A stretch of 64,000 bases of DNA from an uncultured bacterium (GTDB lineage: Bacteria; Patescibacteriota; Saccharimonadia; Saccharimonadales; Saccharimonadaceae): positions 1 to 64,000 of the forward strand of contig CALHPA010000002.1 in the NCBI GenBank assembly GCA_938036155.1, read 5' to 3'. Below, one piece after another: positions 26,637 to 35,216 of this stretch (position 1 is its first letter; each line of letters begins with the position of its first letter). The translations under genes were made by a program, and so were the position numbers. The notes below the pieces were generated by a model, which worked only from the letters and a program-made list of their open reading frames with translations, had not been told where the DNA came from and did no database searches.

Positions 26637-27138
26637 TTTCTCCCTCCATTTCAACTTTCGAAATCGCATCTTGAATTTTATTATAGATCTCTTCTGGATG
26701 TTCAACATTTTTAATTTCTAAATCGCCCACAATTGTAAAAATATTGATTGCTCCAAAATGGAAAATTTCACCAAAAAATCCTGGGATTTCAAAATTAACA
26801 CTTTGAATTTTCGAAAGCGGCAAATCCATCATTTTTCGCCCAAAAAAGCCTTTTTGCGTAATCTGGCGAATCCGCTCATTCGAAACAATATAAAGAGAAT
26901 AATACCAAAGCATAAATTGATAAAAAAATAAAATTAAACCAACAACGAATCCGCCCAGAGCAATCCAAAGTGCATCCATTAGATTATCTGATGCCAACAT
27001 AAAAAATGTTGGCAAGCAAGAAATTGCAAAAACTCCCAAAAAAAGGTAAAAACCCTTTCGCATTGCAATGATATGCTTTCGAAACATAAAGAGAAATTCT
27101 TCGCCTTCTCTTTGACCTTTAAAAATTTGTTCTTTCAT
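26623..27138 (-). CDS. Bacterial PH domain (bPH2, DUF304) membrane protein
   Basis: 171 residues. Two adjacent membrane segments (about 30-75), then the bPH2 block YSLYIVSNERIRQITQKG and LPLSKIQSVNFE, as in YdbS/YdbT-type proteins. Their function is poorly known. The ATG lies 12 nt after the 3' end of tRNA-Arg without a Shine-Dalgarno; the leader (CTAAATTTATTT) resembles that after tRNA-Thr. It overlaps the foldase gene. Confidence 0.8.
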   Translation of the reverse strand: MKEQIFKGQREGEEFLFMFRKHIIAMRKGFYLFLGVFAISCLPTFFMLASDNLMDALWIALGGFVVGLILFFYQFMLWYYSLYIVSNERIRQITQKGFFGRKMMDLPLSKIQSVNFEIPGFFGEIFHFGAINIFTIVGDLEIKNVEHPEEIYNKIQDAISKVEMEGENEEY

Positions 27139-27150
27139 AAATAAATTTAG

Positions 27151-27227
27151 TGGTACCCCGGATAGGAATCGAACCTATAACCTTTTCCTTAGGACGGAAC
27201 TGCTCTATCCAATTGAGCTACCGAGGC
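27151..27227 (-). tRNA. tRNA-Arg (CCU)
   Basis: GCCTCGG/CCGGGGT acceptor stem with G1-U72, anticodon CCT in GTCCTAA, T-loop TTCGATT, encoded CCA. An extended -10 TGGTAAAAT lies about 10 nt upstream. Confidence 0.95.
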
Positions 27228-27270
27228 TCACTATTCTATTTTACCAGATTTTTTAAAAAATAGCGAGATT

Positions 27271-27780
27271 TTAACGCGTGAATTTTTCGCGAGGTGAAGT
27301 ATAATCGTAAATTTCGAAGTCTGAAAACCAGTGTGAAATTTCTTGCTTAGCCTCTTCAATACTCCCTGAAGCATGAATTAGATTCGGGATCCCAACATTA
27401 TGCTCATCTGCATATCCAAAACTCATGTGCGAATAATCACCACGAATTGTACCAGGGAGTGCCGTTTTCGGTTCAGTTCCACCAACAAGTTTTCGCACCA
27501 ATTCAACCGCCTCCACGCCTTCAAAAACCATTGCAATTACAGGCCCTTGAGTCATAAATTCCAATGCCATGTCAAAAGCTTTTTCACCGCGCCGAGTGAC
27601 CATTTTGCCAATTCCTTCATAGTGCTTGTGATAATGTTCTTTGCTTGGGAAAATCATTTTTGTGCCGATTATTTTCAAACCAACCCTTTCGAAACGCGTT
27701 AAAATTTCTCCCACAATTCCACGCTGAACAGCATCTGGCTTGAATAAAATTAATGTTCGCTGAATTAATTCTTTCGACAT
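27271..27780 (-). CDS. ndk: Nucleoside diphosphate kinase
   Basis: 169 residues, about 20-25 longer than usual. Transfers the gamma phosphate from ATP to NDPs. RTLILFKPDAVQRG at the start, TIRGDY and the active-site His136 in NLIHASGS are conserved. The extra length comes from an insertion around LEFMTQGP and a longer C-terminus. AAGGAGG precedes the ATG. Monocistronic. Confidence 0.95.
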   Translation of the reverse strand: MSKELIQRTLILFKPDAVQRGIVGEILTRFERVGLKIIGTKMIFPSKEHYHKHYEGIGKMVTRRGEKAFDMALEFMTQGPVIAMVFEGVEAVELVRKLVGGTEPKTALPGTIRGDYSHMSFGYADEHNVGIPNLIHASGSIEEAKQEISHWFSDFEIYDYTSPREKFTR

Positions 27781-27837
27781 AAAAAATCCTCCTTAAAGCT
27801 TATATTTAAAATTATACTCTTTTTTCGAAAAAATACC

Positions 27838-27870
27838 AATTTAAAAAGCTTACTTCTTAAGTAAGCTTTT
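27838..27870 (-). terminator. Terminator of the Excalibur gene
   Basis: 12-bp stem AAAAGCTTACTT/AAGTAAGCTTTT (27844-27855 with 27859-27870), 3-nt loop, T-run on the minus strand. Confidence 0.75.
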
Positions 27871-27882
27871 AATAATCTTTAA

Positions 27883-28620
27883 TTAGTATCTACCATAATA
27901 AGGTTCACACGCAATACCATCTCTATCCCTATCCAGGTGAGGTGAATATCCAGGTTCACCTATATAGATAGGCGCAGCACCAGCTGCACGAGCTGCCGCA
28001 CAATTTCTATAATACACAGATGACGGTGCAGAATATGTTGTCGATGACGGCGTGCTATAAGTGTAAGTATGATTAACTGGTGCTGGAGCATATTTAGCGC
28101 GCTCTTCTTCAAGATATTTAGCATTCAAAGCCTGTAAAGTATTTATACTTTCTTGCGAGAACCTAAGTCTAACTTTAACCGTCTTACTACCTTCACTGGC
28201 ATAGTCACCGATAATCCGAAATTCAATAGTTCTTTCATCAACCCAGTTTGCAGCAGCTGAGCCCAAAAAATTCTTCTGCCAAAATGATGACGGAACTTGA
28301 GTCACACCAGAAAAAGTTAGATTTCCGTTGGAGCTCGAAATGTTCAAGCCATTAATTGTTGCAATAGTTGCACTTGAAGGCGTATATGAAGAATACACTT
28401 CGTTAGTCGTACAACCTAATGAATACTTTTTCGAAGCATAATAGCCAATATCAATCTGCCCCATATTACATTGTAAGTCATATTCCGACGCCGTATAAAT
28501 CTTATATTTATCATTGGACTGGTTATTATTACTACCACTATTCGTAGCTGCAATAATACCTCCAATGCAGAAAATTATTAAAATTATTAACCCTACAATA
28601 AAACCGTTTCTCTTTTCCAT
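27883..28620 (-). CDS. Secreted or anchored protein with Excalibur calcium-binding domain
   Basis: 245 residues. One membrane segment or signal anchor (about 5-25), an unknown domain of about 150 residues, a Ser/Thr/Pro/Tyr-rich linker and a C-terminal Excalibur domain: YYRNCAAARAAGAAPI, then DRDRDGIACE with the DxDxDG calcium loop and two cysteines. Such domains sit on Gram-positive surface proteins. ATG 28620 is used because TATAAT (28630-28635) is 9 nt before it, predicting a leader of only 2-4 nt. Confidence 0.85.
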   Translation of the reverse strand: MEKRNGFIVGLIILIIFCIGGIIAATNSGSNNNQSNDKYKIYTASEYDLQCNMGQIDIGYYASKKYSLGCTTNEVYSSYTPSSATIATINGLNISSSNGNLTFSGVTQVPSSFWQKNFLGSAAANWVDERTIEFRIIGDYASEGSKTVKVRLRFSQESINTLQALNAKYLEEERAKYAPAPVNHTYTYSTPSSTTYSAPSSVYYRNCAAARAAGAAPIYIGEPGYSPHLDRDRDGIACEPYYGRY

Positions 28621-28693
28621 AATACAGACATTATACAATATTCAAAAAAAAAAAAAAACAATATTTAACCTTAAAATATGCTATAATAAGATT

Positions 28694-29611
28694 ATGTATA
28701 TTTCTGAAGGAATTGAAGATTTTATTGAATCGCTTGAAGTTGAAGGTGGCCGTTCGAAAAAGACGGCTGAAAACTATCGGCTTTATTTGGAGCGATTTGT
28801 TGAATTTGCGGGCGATATTCCAGCAAAAGAAATTACCTCAGAATTAGTTCGAAAATATCGCTTATGGCTTAATCGTTACGAAAATGAGTTCGGTAAAGAT
28901 TTGGGGCGAGCCACACAAGCTTATCATTTAATTGCCCTTCGAAGATTCTTAACTTATCTTGCTCGACGCGATATTAAAAGCTTGGAGCCTTCAAAGATTG
29001 AGCTACCAAAAATTATAAAACCACAAGTGAATTTTTTGCATTATGAAGAAATTGAGCGCTTAATCGCTGAAATTCCAAATGAGACTGAGAGCGATTTGCG
29101 AGACCGCGCAATTGTGGAACTACTCTTTTCGAGTGGCCTACGTGTTTCAGAACTTGTAAATTTAAATCGCGGAAGTATCAACACAAAACGGCGTGAATTT
29201 ACCGTTCGCGGAAAAGGAAACAAAGACCGACCAATTTTTATTTCGAAAAAAGCCGCAGAACATATCGAAAATTATTTAGACGCTCGAAATGACAACTTGC
29301 AACCATTATTTTTAAATTATTCGCGGCGATACAAAAAACCTTCAACTGATGGAAATTATCGGCGGATTACACCACGCTCGGTACAAAGGATGGTTGAAAA
29401 ATACGCGAGACTTGCTGGAATTACAAAACACGTTTCGCCCCACACAATGCGACATTCTTTTGCAACAGATTTACTAGTAAATGGTGCAGATTTACGCTCA
29501 GTTCAAGGAATGCTTGGTCATGCCAGTATTGCAACGACACAAATCTATACGCATATTACCGACCAGCATTTAAAAGAAATTCACGAGAAGTTTCACAGCG
29601 AGACAGAATAA
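28694..29611 (+). CDS. Tyrosine recombinase of XerC/XerD type
   Basis: 305 residues. An N-terminal SAM-like DNA-binding domain (SLEVEGGRSKKTAENYRLYL) and a catalytic domain with Arg in SGLRVSELVNL, Lys in GKGNKDRP, HTMRHSFAT (HxxR), LGHAS and the nucleophile Tyr in TTQIYTHI. Probably resolves chromosome dimers at dif with FtsK (43860). The start is ATG 28694: an extended -10 TGCTATAAT (28682-28687 plus TGC) ends 6 nt before it, so the mRNA should be leaderless; the long upstream frame is promoter DNA. Whether it is XerC or XerD cannot be told; small genomes often have one. Confidence 0.92.
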   Translation: MYISEGIEDFIESLEVEGGRSKKTAENYRLYLERFVEFAGDIPAKEITSELVRKYRLWLNRYENEFGKDLGRATQAYHLIALRRFLTYLARRDIKSLEPSKIELPKIIKPQVNFLHYEEIERLIAEIPNETESDLRDRAIVELLFSSGLRVSELVNLNRGSINTKRREFTVRGKGNKDRPIFISKKAAEHIENYLDARNDNLQPLFLNYSRRYKKPSTDGNYRRITPRSVQRMVEKYARLAGITKHVSPHTMRHSFATDLLVNGADLRSVQGMLGHASIATTQIYTHITDQHLKEIHEKFHSETE

Positions 29612-29640
29612 AAAAAGCGGCTCTTCGAAAGCCACTTTTT
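29611..29640. terminator. Terminator between recombinase and pseudopilin genes
   Basis: AAAAAG...CTTTTT with GGCT/AGCC inner pairs around CTTCGA; overlaps the stop of the convergent gene. Confidence 0.65.
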
Positions 29641-30313
29641 ATTTGCCAAGAGTTCGAACAGTTAAATCAAATCTATTAACTGCACAATAATTACTTTTAA
29701 TATTCCCTTCACAATTGTATGTGCTTACATCTATATCACCATTGTTTGGCGTTCCTAAAATATAAGAAATATTAATGATCATTTGGTTCGACGCGCTATT
29801 TCTTAAATTAGGTGAAGTCGAAAAGTTGATTCCGTGTATTCGAAGATCAATTTCACCGCTGGTTAGGATTTCTGTTACGCTGTTATCACGAGGCACCCTT
29901 CGCCAAATTGTATTTTCGGCCCCATCTGCGCAATAAGATCTAGCAGCATCACGAACTTTTACCAATTTAACAGCACTAGTATCAGCAAAAGCTATCCGCC
30001 TTTCGTCACCTATGTTCCACAAGTAACTTACAGTTCCAGTACAGAATGCACCAGCCTTACCAGTAGATTTATAAAACTTACCGTCAACACTTCCATTCCA
30101 ATCATCGAGCATTGGTGAAGAATTAAAAGTCTTAGTAAAATCTGTATTAATTGTACGAGCGGCAGTATTTAAATCTTTATAAGTTGTACCACGAGTAATC
30201 GTATTTGTCATTTGAATAATTAAACCAGCAACACCGATGAGCAGGAACGCAATCACACCCATTGCTAGCATTAATTCCATAATTGTAAAACCTTTTTTAG
30301 TTCCTTGGGTCAT
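29639..30313 (-). CDS. Type IV pseudopilin (PilW/GspJ-like)
   Basis: 224 residues. Prepilin leader KKG followed by FTIMELMLAMGVIAF (Glu at +5), cut by PilD after Gly, then one N-terminal helix and a globular domain with two to four cysteines. Last of three pseudopilin genes at the end of the pilus operon; overlaps the preceding one by 17 nt. Minor pilins prime pilus assembly and often bind DNA in competence pili; the role here is inferred. Confidence 0.85.
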   Translation of the reverse strand: MTQGTKKGFTIMELMLAMGVIAFLLIGVAGLIIQMTNTITRGTTYKDLNTAARTINTDFTKTFNSSPMLDDWNGSVDGKFYKSTGKAGAFCTGTVSYLWNIGDERRIAFADTSAVKLVKVRDAARSYCADGAENTIWRRVPRDNSVTEILTSGEIDLRIHGINFSTSPNLRNSASNQMIINISYILGTPNNGDIDVSTYNCEGNIKSNYCAVNRFDLTVRTLGK

Positions 30314-30908
30314 ATAACCTCACAATCGTTCCAAGAGTTGTTTTTGCATTAGTTCCCGGCGCAGACCAACATGCACGAATATGAAAATCATAATATCTCG
30401 TATTTGGAGCATGAACTTTCTCGACCCAAATACCTTGCGCGCTTCTATAAGTGAGATCATCACGCAACCAGTTTGCATTAGTGTCTTTATCATCACCGTA
30501 AGCAATTCGCGGATAAGTTATTGCATTAACTATTTTTTCATTGTGATAACCACGATTTGTTACCATATCTCTTGTCGAAATAACGAAAGCACTTGATCCT
30601 CGACTACACTCCCCGAGTGGAGTTGCTGAACCTTGAACATCTTTCGTTAAGCTGTTCTTCCATAATTCTGCTGCAGGGCTTGAAACTTCTGAGCTATCTG
30701 CACGATATTCAGAGATAAATGCTGCATTCGCAAAGCGTAAAGCCTCCGCTTGAGTATCCATAGCGTTTCTCGCCATAGTAAGCTGCAAACTCGCTAGTGC
30801 GCGCGACATTCCATTATTCATTGTGGTAAGTCCAATCATCATTACAGTCGCAAAAACAGCAATAGCAAGAAGCACTTCAATTAATGTATCACCTTTTCGA
30901 AATTTCAT
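30297..30908 (-). CDS. Type IV pseudopilin
   Basis: 203 residues. Class III leader MKFRKG then DTLIEVLLAIAVFATVMM, with Glu at +5 but Asp in place of the usual Phe at +1. The rest is a globular domain of no known family. Its ATG overlaps the stop of the pseudopilin upstream (TAATG), so the three are co-translated. Confidence 0.85.
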   Translation of the reverse strand: MKFRKGDTLIEVLLAIAVFATVMMIGLTTMNNGMSRALASLQLTMARNAMDTQAEALRFANAAFISEYRADSSEVSSPAAELWKNSLTKDVQGSATPLGECSRGSSAFVISTRDMVTNRGYHNEKIVNAITYPRIAYGDDKDTNANWLRDDLTYRSAQGIWVEKVHAPNTRYYDFHIRACWSAPGTNAKTTLGTIVRLYDPRN

Positions 30909-31975
30909 TATAAATTCTTTCCATCAATTATTACGTCACCAAATCTTGCATCGCCTTTTCTATCACCACCACAAGAAGAACCCTTAGGACCATCAAGAGG
31001 TGCAATTTCAACAGCAGAAGCCGAAGGCCCAATTTTTACAATTTTATTTCTATCGCCGAAAAAATTGAAGCCACCAGCATACCACTGCACTCCATCGTTG
31101 GAAGGTCGAACGCAAACATTAACTGTTTTTCCATTTTTAATAACAAAATTACTATTCACATTTATATCCCTAAAAGCAGCTATAAGACCTTCATTATCCA
31201 GAGAACCATATTCTATCATTGCTGAAGTACCGAAAGAAATTATTGAATTATCAATAGGAGATCTTAATATCAGTACACCTGTTATTGTATCTAAACCGTG
31301 CCACTTGTTATTGCCACTTGTTATTGAGGTAACTGCACTTTCGCCACTAAACGCTCGCCTTCCACTAGCACCAATCAATCTATTATCTGTAACATTCTTA
31401 TATGTTCCGCGCCATTGCAATTCTATATCTTTCGGACCTTTTACACTATTCTTACCACCATCAAGAACAAACTTTGTTGCGCGTAAGGCTTCTATGCTAT
31501 TTCTACATGCTCTTAGATCACCGTGTAATTTGCCGTTCTCATCTATATCCCTACATTCCTTTGAAATATCTATATCTTTACCTATAACGTCAAAAACTCT
31601 AAATCGTTCTTGGCCAAGAGTTGCATTTTCATTCCCAGGAATAACATTTCCATTATATAGAGAAATATACTTTCCAAGTATCGCACAATTGCTTGAACCC
31701 GTTAATTTGCCGCTATTATCTTTTAAAATACTTATATTTGCGCCAGATGTATCACATTTAATTCTTGTAGAGCCCTTATCATTAGTTTGATTTTCTACAT
31801 CTGAAAACACACCTTGAATATCTGACTTAAAAGTATTTACCGAATCATTATAACGCTGTTTTTCGATACTAGCATTCCAACCAACAAGCATGGTTGCCAA
31901 CATTAAGCCAGAGATACCCAAAACAAGTATCACTTCAATAATTGTAAAAGCTTTTTTCATTGTAAAGTTTTCCAT
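30908..31975 (-). CDS. Large type IV pseudopilin, unusual cleavage site
   Basis: 355 residues. Leader MENFTMKKA followed by FTIIEVILVLGISGLM; the residue before the cut is Ala, not the usual Gly, which prepilin peptidases tolerate only poorly in model systems. The large C-terminal domain is unknown. AGGAG precedes the ATG and TGGTATAAT (31986-31991 plus TGG) can start an internal transcript. No TTCGAA was found in this 1-kb gene, unlike the neighbours, which could mean recent acquisition or fast divergence. Confidence 0.85.
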   Translation of the reverse strand: MENFTMKKAFTIIEVILVLGISGLMLATMLVGWNASIEKQRYNDSVNTFKSDIQGVFSDVENQTNDKGSTRIKCDTSGANISILKDNSGKLTGSSNCAILGKYISLYNGNVIPGNENATLGQERFRVFDVIGKDIDISKECRDIDENGKLHGDLRACRNSIEALRATKFVLDGGKNSVKGPKDIELQWRGTYKNVTDNRLIGASGRRAFSGESAVTSITSGNNKWHGLDTITGVLILRSPIDNSIISFGTSAMIEYGSLDNEGLIAAFRDINVNSNFVIKNGKTVNVCVRPSNDGVQWYAGGFNFFGDRNKIVKIGPSASAVEIAPLDGPKGSSCGGDRKGDARFGDVIIDGKNL

Positions 31976-32008
31976 ATTTACTCCTATTATACCATAAGCT
32001 TTTTATTT

Positions 32009-32911
32009 TTACATTATTAAATTGATAAAAAATACCAAAATTTGCTGTTGAAGGGCTAACAAAATTAAAGCCGCTAAAATCATTGCCGGGCCAAATGGAA
32101 TTTGTGTTCCACGTTTAACTTTTCGAAAATGCAAGATAGATTGAAAAACTGCAAAAACCAAGCCCACAACATTCGAAATAAAAAGTAGAAAAATTGCAAA
32201 GACTGGGTGGTTTGGTAAAAGAAAAATTAAACCAACTGCCAAAATCCAGTCGCCGCCACCAACCCATTGCTCTTTCGAAACTTTTGCAAGTACGAAATAA
32301 ATTAACGGGAAAAACATCATTGAAATTGCTAAATAAAAAATAGATCTCAAATTAAATCCGCCAGAAACTGTCAAAAATCCAGTTGACCAATAAATAAACG
32401 CTAAAATATTAAAAATATAAAGAAGTTTGGTCGGCAAAAGTGACCATTTAGCATCATAAATAAACATAATTGCAAGTGGAACCAGAGAAATTAGCAAAAT
32501 GAAAAGTCTAATTGCTGGCAAAACTAAAATTGCACCATTCGAAATTGGATTAAAAATCAAGAAAATAATCGCAAAAAGTGCAAACATTAAAATTTCAGAG
32601 AAAAATTCAAGTGAGCCGATTTTCGAACGGCATTTACGACATTTTCCACCAAGTGAAAGCCAAGAGATAATCGGAATTAGATCAAACCACTTTAGTTGAT
32701 AGTTGCAGCTCAAGCAATGCGAGCGGTCATTTTTTGTTTTGACCGAAACTAAAGAGCGGAGTTTTTTCCATTCAGTAGAATCAACTTTTTTGCCAGATTC
32801 TCTCTCTTCTTGAAGTTGTTTTGCGCGCAATCGCCAAACTTGGGCAACTGAAAAACTACCCAAAACGGCACCGATTACACCAAAAACTAAACTTAATAGA
32901 AAATTCTCCAC
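32009..32911 (-). CDS. pilD: Prepilin peptidase (leader peptidase and N-methylase)
   Basis: 300 residues. A zinc domain with two CxxC pairs (CLSC, about 73-76, and CRKC, about 96-99), then several membrane segments carrying the aspartyl protease residues in MFIYDAKWSLLP and GGGDWILAVGL. It cuts and methylates the pilins encoded next to it. The start is GTG at 32911 after AAGGAAGAGA. Confidence 0.93.
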   Translation of the reverse strand: MENFLLSLVFGVIGAVLGSFSVAQVWRLRAKQLQEERESGKKVDSTEWKKLRSLVSVKTKNDRSHCLSCNYQLKWFDLIPIISWLSLGGKCRKCRSKIGSLEFFSEILMFALFAIIFLIFNPISNGAILVLPAIRLFILLISLVPLAIMFIYDAKWSLLPTKLLYIFNILAFIYWSTGFLTVSGGFNLRSIFYLAISMMFFPLIYFVLAKVSKEQWVGGGDWILAVGLIFLLPNHPVFAIFLLFISNVVGLVFAVFQSILHFRKVKRGTQIPFGPAMILAALILLALQQQILVFFINLIM

Positions 32912-32929
32912 TCTCTTCCTTTCGAAAAA

Positions 32930-34135
32930 TTAAACTTTTGTAACTAGCGAGTAAATTGGGAACAAAATCGCACCGATTAAACCACCTGCCATCAATGCCA
33001 TCACAACCATAAGAATTGGTTCAATCAAGGTTGAAATAGCTTTAATTTGTTCATCAAGCTCATCTTCATAAACCTGTGCGGTTTTACCAAGCATTTCATC
33101 AATCTTACCAGATTGCTCACCAATGTTAATCATTTGTGGCACCATATCTAAAATATAGTCTTTACCCTTTAGAGATTCTGAAAGACTTTTACCACCCTGA
33201 ACAAGTTTTCCAGCTTCATTAATACTCTTTTTCACAATAACGTTGTTTATTGCGTCACCACAAATATTAAGCATATCAAGCATTGCAACACCAGTTGAAA
33301 GCAAAAGTTGGCCAGTTCTTGCGAATCGCGCCATATAGAGCTTTCGAAATAGCGGACTAAACAATGGAACATTTAGTTTGAAATTTGCCGCAAATTTAAT
33401 TCCTGATTCGGTTTTAAGATATTGGCGGAAGAAATAACCAGCAACACCTAGCCCAATCAAAACAAGCCACCAGAAGTTAATCATAAAGTCTGATATTCCA
33501 ATAAGAATTTGTGTCGCAAATGGTAATTCTTGGTGCATATCTTTATAAAGCTGCTTAACTTGAGGAACAACTTGCACCATCATAAACGCCATCACAAGAC
33601 CAATAACTACAAGCACAATTGCTGGGTAAGTTAAAGCTCCACGGATTTTACTCATCATTGCTGCATCTTTTTCCTGCTGGGTTGCAACACGGCGGAGTGA
33701 TTCATCAAGTGTTCCTGACATCTCACCAGCGGCAATCAAAGCAAGATAAACTTTATCAAAAACATCTGGAAATTTCGAAAAAGCATCTTTTAAGCTTGAA
33801 CCACTTTCGACTGAAGCCAAAATATCATCAACAGCTGAACGCATTTTTTTATTTTCAGTCTGTTCAGAAACCGTTCGAAGAGCTTGAGCAAGAGGTAGGC
33901 CTGCACCAATCAAAGTTGCAAACTGACGTGTGAAGACGATTTTATCCTTAGTTGTAATTCGGTTCATAAATCTCGCTAAAGCGTTTTCTTGACCAACTTC
34001 ACGAATATCATCTTGTAAAATATAACCCTGATCAATAAGAGCTTTTCCAGCTGCACGCGAACTATCTGCTGAAATTTCGCCTTTAACGATTGCACCAGTG
34101 ACACGATCTTTTACTTTATAAGAAAATTTTTTCAT
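32930..34135 (-). CDS. pilC: Type IV pilus inner-membrane platform protein
   Basis: 401 residues. Two T2SSF domains, each preceded by a cytoplasmic part, with three membrane segments (about 170-195, 220-240 and 375-395). FTRQFATLIGAGLPLAQAL and ARTGQLLLSTGVAMLDML are the typical repeated blocks. Connects the PilB/PilT motors to the growing fibre. It lies 1 base after pilT ends. Confidence 0.95.
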   Translation of the reverse strand: MKKFSYKVKDRVTGAIVKGEISADSSRAAGKALIDQGYILQDDIREVGQENALARFMNRITTKDKIVFTRQFATLIGAGLPLAQALRTVSEQTENKKMRSAVDDILASVESGSSLKDAFSKFPDVFDKVYLALIAAGEMSGTLDESLRRVATQQEKDAAMMSKIRGALTYPAIVLVVIGLVMAFMMVQVVPQVKQLYKDMHQELPFATQILIGISDFMINFWWLVLIGLGVAGYFFRQYLKTESGIKFAANFKLNVPLFSPLFRKLYMARFARTGQLLLSTGVAMLDMLNICGDAINNVIVKKSINEAGKLVQGGKSLSESLKGKDYILDMVPQMINIGEQSGKIDEMLGKTAQVYEDELDEQIKAISTLIEPILMVVMALMAGGLIGAILFPIYSLVTKV

Positions 34136-34136
34136 A

Positions 34137-35204
34137 TTAGCCTCTCATTAACCTTTCAAATTCAACTAAATCAACCGCAAATTCACGTGCGTCGTCATAA
34201 GTCACTACACCAGATTGCACCAATTTAACAAGCGTTCTATCCATTGTCTGCATTCCCTGGTCAGCACCAGTTTGAATAACGGTGTCAAGCTGGTGAGTTT
34301 TTCCTTCACGAATAATATTTCGAATTGCAGGATTAGCAATCATAACTTCGGCCGCAACAACTCGCCCGCCACCAATTGCAGGAACGAGCCGTTGAGCACA
34401 AATTCCTTGCAGAATATTAGCAAGCTGAGAACGAACTTGAGGCTGTTGGTGTGGCGGAAAAACATCGATCATACGATCAATTGACTGCGCAGCAGAGTTT
34501 GTGTGAAGTGTTGCGAACACTAAGTGCCCAGTTTCAGCAATCGTAATTGCAGCCGAGATTGTTTCAAGATCGCGCATCTCACCAATCAAAACAACATCTG
34601 GATCTTGACGAAGTGAACTTCGAAGAGCCGCAGAAAATGAGTAGGTGTCATAATGAACTTCTCGCTGAACAATCGCTGAGCGTTTCGATTTATGCGTAAA
34701 CTCAATTGGATCTTCAATCGTAATGATATGCTGTGCTTTTTCGCTGTTAATTTTATCAATTAAAGCGGCAAGAGTTGTAGATTTTCCTGAACCAGTTGGC
34801 CCGGTAACTAAAACTAAACCACGCGGAAAATCAGCAAAAGACTGAATTACTGGCGGCATCCCAAGCTCAGTAATGCTCTTGATCTGATTTGGAATTAAAC
34901 GAAGTGAAGCCGCTAAATTACCACGTTCATGGAAAGTATTAACACGAAAACGACCCAAATCACCAAAGGCAAATGAGAAGTCAATCTCCTTATCTTTGAT
35001 CAGAATTTTTTGCTGATCATCATCAAGAATCGCAAAAACAAGATGCTCAACTTCTTCAGCATTCAATGGGTTATAGCCCGGAAATGGCGCCAAAACACCA
35101 TCTAGCCGCATCATTGGCGGTAGACCAACTTGTAGGTGAAGATCGCTTGCATTTTTTCGAACGATTTCTTCAAGTAAAATTTCTATTCTTAAATTTTGAT
35201 TCAT
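34137..35204 (-). CDS. pilT: Pilus retraction ATPase
   Basis: 355 residues. Walker A GPTGSGKSTTLAAL, Asp box EDPIEF, Walker B DPDVVLIGEMRD and the PilT-specific AIRNIIREGK near the C-terminus identify the retraction motor. Its presence means the pilus can be pulled back, which is required for twitching and for DNA uptake. GGGAGG precedes the ATG. Confidence 0.97.
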   Translation of the reverse strand: MNQNLRIEILLEEIVRKNASDLHLQVGLPPMMRLDGVLAPFPGYNPLNAEEVEHLVFAILDDDQQKILIKDKEIDFSFAFGDLGRFRVNTFHERGNLAASLRLIPNQIKSITELGMPPVIQSFADFPRGLVLVTGPTGSGKSTTLAALIDKINSEKAQHIITIEDPIEFTHKSKRSAIVQREVHYDTYSFSAALRSSLRQDPDVVLIGEMRDLETISAAITIAETGHLVFATLHTNSAAQSIDRMIDVFPPHQQPQVRSQLANILQGICAQRLVPAIGGGRVVAAEVMIANPAIRNIIREGKTHQLDTVIQTGADQGMQTMDRTLVKLVQSGVVTYDDAREFAVDLVEFERLMRG

Positions 35205-35216
35205 ATTCCTCCCATT

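Noticed and set aside
31065..31790. 241-codon frame opposite the large pseudopilin
   Set aside because: Antisense shadow; the minus-strand gene has a prepilin leader, Shine-Dalgarno and operon overlap.
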